This document shows, piece after piece, positions 60,150-64,000 of a stretch of 64,000 nucleotides of DNA (position 1 is its first letter; every line of letters starts with the position of its first letter). Origin of the DNA: Spongospora subterranea f. sp. subterranea (lineage: Eukaryota; Endomyxa: Phytomyxea; Phytomyxea; Plasmodiophorida); NCBI GenBank assembly GCA_049724395.1, contig JAUGWO010000070.1, positions 155,988 through 219,987 on the forward strand, given 5' to 3'. The position numbers and the translations under genes were made by a program. Below the pieces are notes generated by a model, which was not told the origin of the DNA, ran no database searches, and saw nothing but the letters and a program-made list of their open reading frames with translations.

Positions 60150-61171
60150 TTAAAAAGAACGTTTGCACAGTTTCTTTTGTACGAATATCCGGCAATTCAA
60201 CAGAGTATGAATCCGAGACTGACGATTTTCTAACCAATATACAGTGCAATCGAACATTGTTTGCTTGATTGTCGCTGAGTGGACTGATTCGATTAACCTA
60301 AACTTGGAATACCCTTTCTTGAACACAGCTAAAATGAGCCAATTCTTGCCCCCGTGCTTAATGACCCTTCCTCGTGAAATCAAATCGTCACTAGAAACTT
60401 CGTGGTGACGCAACCGAGTATACCAGCGCCCTTGTAGTGATCGATGTTGTTGAAGATTCAACGACCGCGAAACACTGTTACTTGGCAAACATTTACTTGC
60501 CGCGACAGCGACGTTGAAGGAAGAATCAAATAGGTGCATCCTCTGCAATAAATCTGAAAACCCGATAATGGAATCGGCATCGAAGCTTTTTCATCAATTT
60601 CTTGATCAACAGCATCAGGTTCATCGTCAATCTGAGCAGACATGTCTGGGAACTCGAAATCAGTTACATCAGAAGGCTGTTCCAACGCCCATGCAAGGCG
60701 CGACGAAAGTATTTCCATGATAATTGATTCATCATGTCGAATATGGTCGTTTAGAAGATCTGAGCTCGATTGTTCGGCAACTGAATCATATTTGATGGCC
60801 TTGGTCAATATGCAGCGGAAATGATCGAAGGAAACAATTTCCTGGCAGAATTTCGATTTCTGAAATGAGGCAACGCCAGCAGTGCGAAGTAAGTTAGACA
60901 TACCAACCGACACTTCATTGATTATCGGTCTAATATATTCGAAAAGACGGCTAGCCACATGATCACGAGGGTTTTCTGGCAGAGTTACTCCAGAATCGTC
61001 TGAATCTGGAATCACGATTCCAGACCTGTACCGCTTCGGGGTATGCCCAGAAATGTTTTCGACAAATGCCGAAAGAGTGCTAAAATACCCTTTTCCATCG
61101 CGATTTTGAAAACAATCCTTGTTCAGATTTGGCACTATTGTAAGAAAGTGTGCATACACGCAGAAAACCAT
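60150..61171 (-). CDS. Hypothetical protein, probably spliced
   Basis: The upstream exon starts at ATG 61171 (MVFCVYAHFLTIVPNLNKD) and reads well for about 200 codons: HTPKRYRSGIVIPDSDDSG, RDHVASRLFEYIRPIINEVS and an acidic segment ending VDQEIDEKASMPIPLSG. The frame then moves to one ending at 60150 that contains RWYTRLRHHEVSSDDLISRG and GKNWLILAVFKKGYSKFRL, presumably across an intron between about 60590 and 60480. No domain is recognised. Its upstream side carries the inverted repeat at 61.2-61.6 kb. Confidence 0.45.
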
Positions 61172-61220
61172 ACACCAATTGAATGATCTCGACGAGCCGG
61201 TTCCAATGAGCCAAAAATCG

Positions 61221-61575
61221 ACTTCTAGACAGCTTTATTTCCAAAGATGTGTCGCTGAATGTTGAGAGTTGGCGTTTCGTGATGTGGTTGCAAGCGGATT
61301 TGTCAGAACAATGACCCCGCGATGTTTTTGGACGTATTGCACTCTGTCCCCATTTCGAAATGGATTGTTCAAAAGGTTTAAGTTTATTAGCCGTAATTTC
61401 CACGACTAAATCAGCCTGGGCCGTTTAAACAATCCGTTTTGAAATGGGGACAGAGTGCAATACGTCCAACAACGTCCCGGAGTCATTGTTCTGACAAATC
61501 TGCTTGCAACAACATCACGAAACGCCAACTTTCAACATTCAGCGACACATCTTCAAAAATTAAGCTGTTTTTTTT
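61221..61575. repeat. Inverted repeat with arms of about 130 bp
   Basis: The segment 61221-61350 read on the minus strand matches 61436-61570 on the plus strand (both contain acagagtgcaatacgtcca and tcacgaaacgccaact). The spacer is about 85 bp. Both arms have an open frame (QSAIRPKTSRGHCSDKSAC), so a fragment was probably duplicated in inverted orientation. Confidence 0.7.
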
Positions 61576-62260
61576 TTCAGACCTTGAGGCGTCGATGTGG
61601 CAGACCCATATCGTATTCGGGCAAAGTATTCCAGGATTACCGACGATGACACCACGACGCCAGCCTTTCAACATTCTGAGATTGATAAAATTGTTCTCTT
61701 TTCTGGCCAAAACTTCAAATACACCCCTGATAGATATTTGGAAGAATTTTTGGAAAAGCGAGAGCACAAAACCCATTAAGCTGAATGAATATTTATTCAG
61801 CCCGAAAACATAGAAAACCCACTCAAAAGGATAACTAACTTTTTGAAGCCCGATCAATAATCGTTAAGATGGCCGACAAAAATGCTGGCAAGCGTAGTAT
61901 GTCTGTGAGATAACGAAATTGCAGATGAAAACCAGGAGGGACAGGCTCTTGCTGTTGTTGGGGGGACCGATGGGATCGAACGGTGTTTGGTCGGGTTTCT
62001 TCCTCGTCAGTGCTTGCGCCATCGCGATCTGTACAGTTTTGAACTGGCTCAAGTCGTCGCAATGCTGACGCTTTCTGACAATCAAACTGGCTCGCATAAA
62101 AATGGAGGCGTGTGTCGAGCCATTCTCTTGAACTAATTCAAGCACTTTTATTAAGCTGAATCGACTGGAAAACAACCAAATTTATGGTGGCTCCAAGAGT
62201 TTCGAAGAAGCTGTACGGGTAAGCTCTTCAAAGATTCAGGATGCAACCAACTCGCGAGAC
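61576..62260. other. Uncertain ORFs
   Basis: A plus-strand frame at 61597-61779 reads ADPYRIRAKYSRITDDDTTT and FSGQNFKYTPDRYLEEFLEK. A minus-strand frame at 62062-61835 reads RLEPVQNCTDRDGASTDEEE. Neither has a recognised domain or a clear gene structure. Confidence 0.25.
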
Positions 62261-62309
62261 CTGGTTGCATCGTCTTCCCATTGTTTCTCTCTATGCCTGT
62301 TGTGTTTTC

Positions 62310-62605
62310 ATAATCTTTTATGGAAATATAATTATTGATAATTATTCAATAGTTCTAAAAATATTAATTCTACTTTGTACTATTATTTTTTTTATAATTA
62401 TTTTTGATTATATTGAAAAAAATCAAAACCGAATCTTCAATTACAGCATCAAAATACGAAATGTCAACTATTACAACTGTTAAAGCAATGAAATATGATG
62501 ATAATACAATATTCGACATCTCCCGCAAATACGGTCCACTGAGCATCAATCGAGAGTTTGAAGCCAATATCAAATTTGGATGGCTGTAATTTTTCAACAA
62601 AATTT
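62310..62605. other. AT-rich block replacing part of the BTB duplication unit
   Basis: This block, above all 62310-62420, is far more AT-rich than anything around it. It sits where the other two units carry the conserved small ORF. Flanking sequence matches on both sides: the left flank shares cttcccattgtttctctcta with 58360, and the right flank resumes at about 62609 against 58748. A plus-strand frame is open at 62404-62589 (MKYDDNTIFDISRKYGPLS). Another encodes a very hydrophobic peptide (IVLKILILLCTIIFFIIIF). Confidence 0.6.
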
Positions 62606-62818
62606 GTGGAAAAATGAGAGGATGACAAGAATTGTACAACCTGGAGAAGGAGCCCGAGCAAATGGGTTAACGCCATGTGTCCAGGCAACTTGTTGTGGTA
62701 CTTTATGGAGAAAACAAAATTTATCAGACGAATGTTGTCGGTCAAGCTCTATTTTCTCAATGAATAATGATTTATTTGGCGATTGGTGTTCATGAAAGAG
62801 CAGTATTACCAAATGAGA

Positions 62819-63835
62819 CTACGGTAATGGAACGGTGTACATTTGATCCACAAAAATTTGGAGCAATACTAGATGAGAATCGTCTGGGCCAGATTCAAGG
62901 TTAACTACAATGTCTCTTGTGCGGTCACCAATTCGGCGAATCATCTGCCACGTTGTCCAGGATTTCGATAGAATGTGATATCCTTCGATTAGGCATTCCA
63001 GACGATCCCGCTGAGTAATATTGATGTCAGCGCCCTCTGGGATATTGTGGATATCTGGGCTCACTTGACTGCAATATTTCAATAGGACTTCGTGTCTGGT
63101 TAATGGGTCGAAAATCATGTGCTCCAATAAATCCAGAAAATCCTTAATCTCCATCTTGACTAGTATATGTTCATAGACGTCGAACAGATTTGGGTTTGTC
63201 CCAACATATTGAAGTATTTTTTCCCTCAAATCAGAGAGGTTATATTTACGACAGAACACTAACAAATGTGAAACATTCGACAGATCCATCACGATCCGCC
63301 TTATTAGGTCAAGCTCGCAACGCCCTTTGACTTTATCGCTCATCATGTAATTGGCGATTATCAGAACTGAGAACACGTCTTGAACAGACTGATATTCCGA
63401 CGGGTGCACTAGACCGTAAACTGTTCGAAGGAACAGGCCGAACAGGCGATTGGCTTCAAAAGGTGAAAGTTTCACAGAACCAAATGCCTCTGGTATTGTG
63501 AGATCCGGTAATACGATATCACATTGTGCTCGTGATCCCGATCCGTTATCGGTATCGTCCTGGGGCCATTTCACACATTGTTCAATCATCGCGCAGGTCG
63601 GCATCATCACCGCTTTGTGCACGTAGAACTTGACCTCCGACAAACGAACCACTAAATCACTTGACGATTCGTTATGAAATAACGCCTCTAAAGCGGATCT
63701 CATGTCGGTCGCCATCGAGACCAATAGAACTATGCGCTCATCTCGTTCAATTGGTGTTTGTGCGTTCTGGACTACGTATTGGATGTATTGCAAGTCATCG
63801 ACAATATGGGTCGCCATCAGCTGGACGTGACTCAT
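62819..63835 (-). CDS. BTB/BACK-domain protein, copy 3
   Basis: The ORF starts at ATG 63835 with an N-terminal extension absent from the other ORFs (MSHVQLMATHIVDDLQYIQY), then the shared SMATDMRSALEALFHNESSS. BTB and BACK regions match copy 2 closely (VRLSEVKFYVHKAVMMPTCA, LLVFCRKYNLSDLREKILQY). The C-terminus ends QMYTVPLP, losing the Cys-containing tail of copies 1 and 2 through a short local change near 62820. High similarity to copy 2 across coding and flanking DNA points to recent duplication. Confidence 0.8.
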   Translation of the reverse strand: MSHVQLMATHIVDDLQYIQYVVQNAQTPIERDERIVLLVSMATDMRSALEALFHNESSSDLVVRLSEVKFYVHKAVMMPTCAMIEQCVKWPQDDTDNGSGSRAQCDIVLPDLTIPEAFGSVKLSPFEANRLFGLFLRTVYGLVHPSEYQSVQDVFSVLIIANYMMSDKVKGRCELDLIRRIVMDLSNVSHLLVFCRKYNLSDLREKILQYVGTNPNLFDVYEHILVKMEIKDFLDLLEHMIFDPLTRHEVLLKYCSQVSPDIHNIPEGADINITQRDRLECLIEGYHILSKSWTTWQMIRRIGDRTRDIVVNLESGPDDSHLVLLQIFVDQMYTVPLP

Positions 63836-64000
63836 ATCCTCGTGTGTATGTGAGAGACGGCCTCGGGCGTCGGCTTAAGTGATCGTAGCTTCAATACACC
63901 CTCCACTGATGCCCTCGGGTCGTTGCGGTTGGGTCGATTTTGATTGCGTGTCCAGCTTGTCGGTTGAACGTCGGGCGTACTCGTGACCTTGGTGACGATA
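63836..64000. other. Window edge, nothing recognised
   Basis: These 165 bases upstream of BTB copy 3 show no supported feature. Confidence 0.4.

Overview
This is a gene-dense nuclear window from a flagellated protist. The evidence is many GT-AG introns of about 27-140 nt (several as short as 27-40 nt), intergenic gaps often under 100 bp, mixed strand order, and clear eukaryotic proteins. Ciliary genes are present: IFT140, a DYNLT2B-type dynein-2 light chain and a TMEM249-like CatSper-associated subunit. A compact rhizarian such as a phytomyxid is my guess, not something the sequence proves.

Region 1-26 kb is ordinary dense host genome. In order it holds: the 3' part of the proteasome activator PA200/PSME4; a trifunctional fatty-acid beta-oxidation enzyme ending in a peroxisomal SKL signal; an unidentified spliced gene divergent from DYNLT2B; a long GRIP-domain golgin; a degenerate RNase III-like protein with two dsRNA-binding domains; and IFT140. 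It continues with a glycine-rich secreted protein, a type I membrane protein, a minus-strand ORF, a small secreted protein and a four-finger C2H2 protein.

Region 26-47 kb holds AP-2 sigma, small spliced genes, an unusual leucine-rich-repeat plus PAQR receptor fusion, a helical-repeat protein, a second C2H2 protein, a long coiled-coil protein, the TMEM249-like protein, an Ariadne-type RBR ubiquitin ligase and an F-box plus prolyl-hydroxylase fusion. Several of these are visible only after splicing short exons by eye. The stretch 44.4-47 kb is less certain.

Region 47-64 kb is accessory and repeat-rich. Three minus-strand BTB/BACK genes lie in a duplicated unit, together with a fourth flank-only fragment. 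Between them are broken Ty3/Gypsy (chromovirus-like) fossils, inverted and tandem repeats, a LINE reverse-transcriptase fragment in a palindrome, and an AT-rich block that replaces part of one duplicated unit.

Functional themes are cilium assembly and retrograde transport (IFT140, DYNLT2B, TMEM249-like), trafficking (golgin, AP-2 sigma), protein turnover (PA200, RBR ligase, F-box hydroxylase, BTB family) and peroxisomal lipid oxidation. No operon logic applies. Exon boundaries were read by eye, so gene ends with conserved motifs are firm and internal junctions are often approximate.
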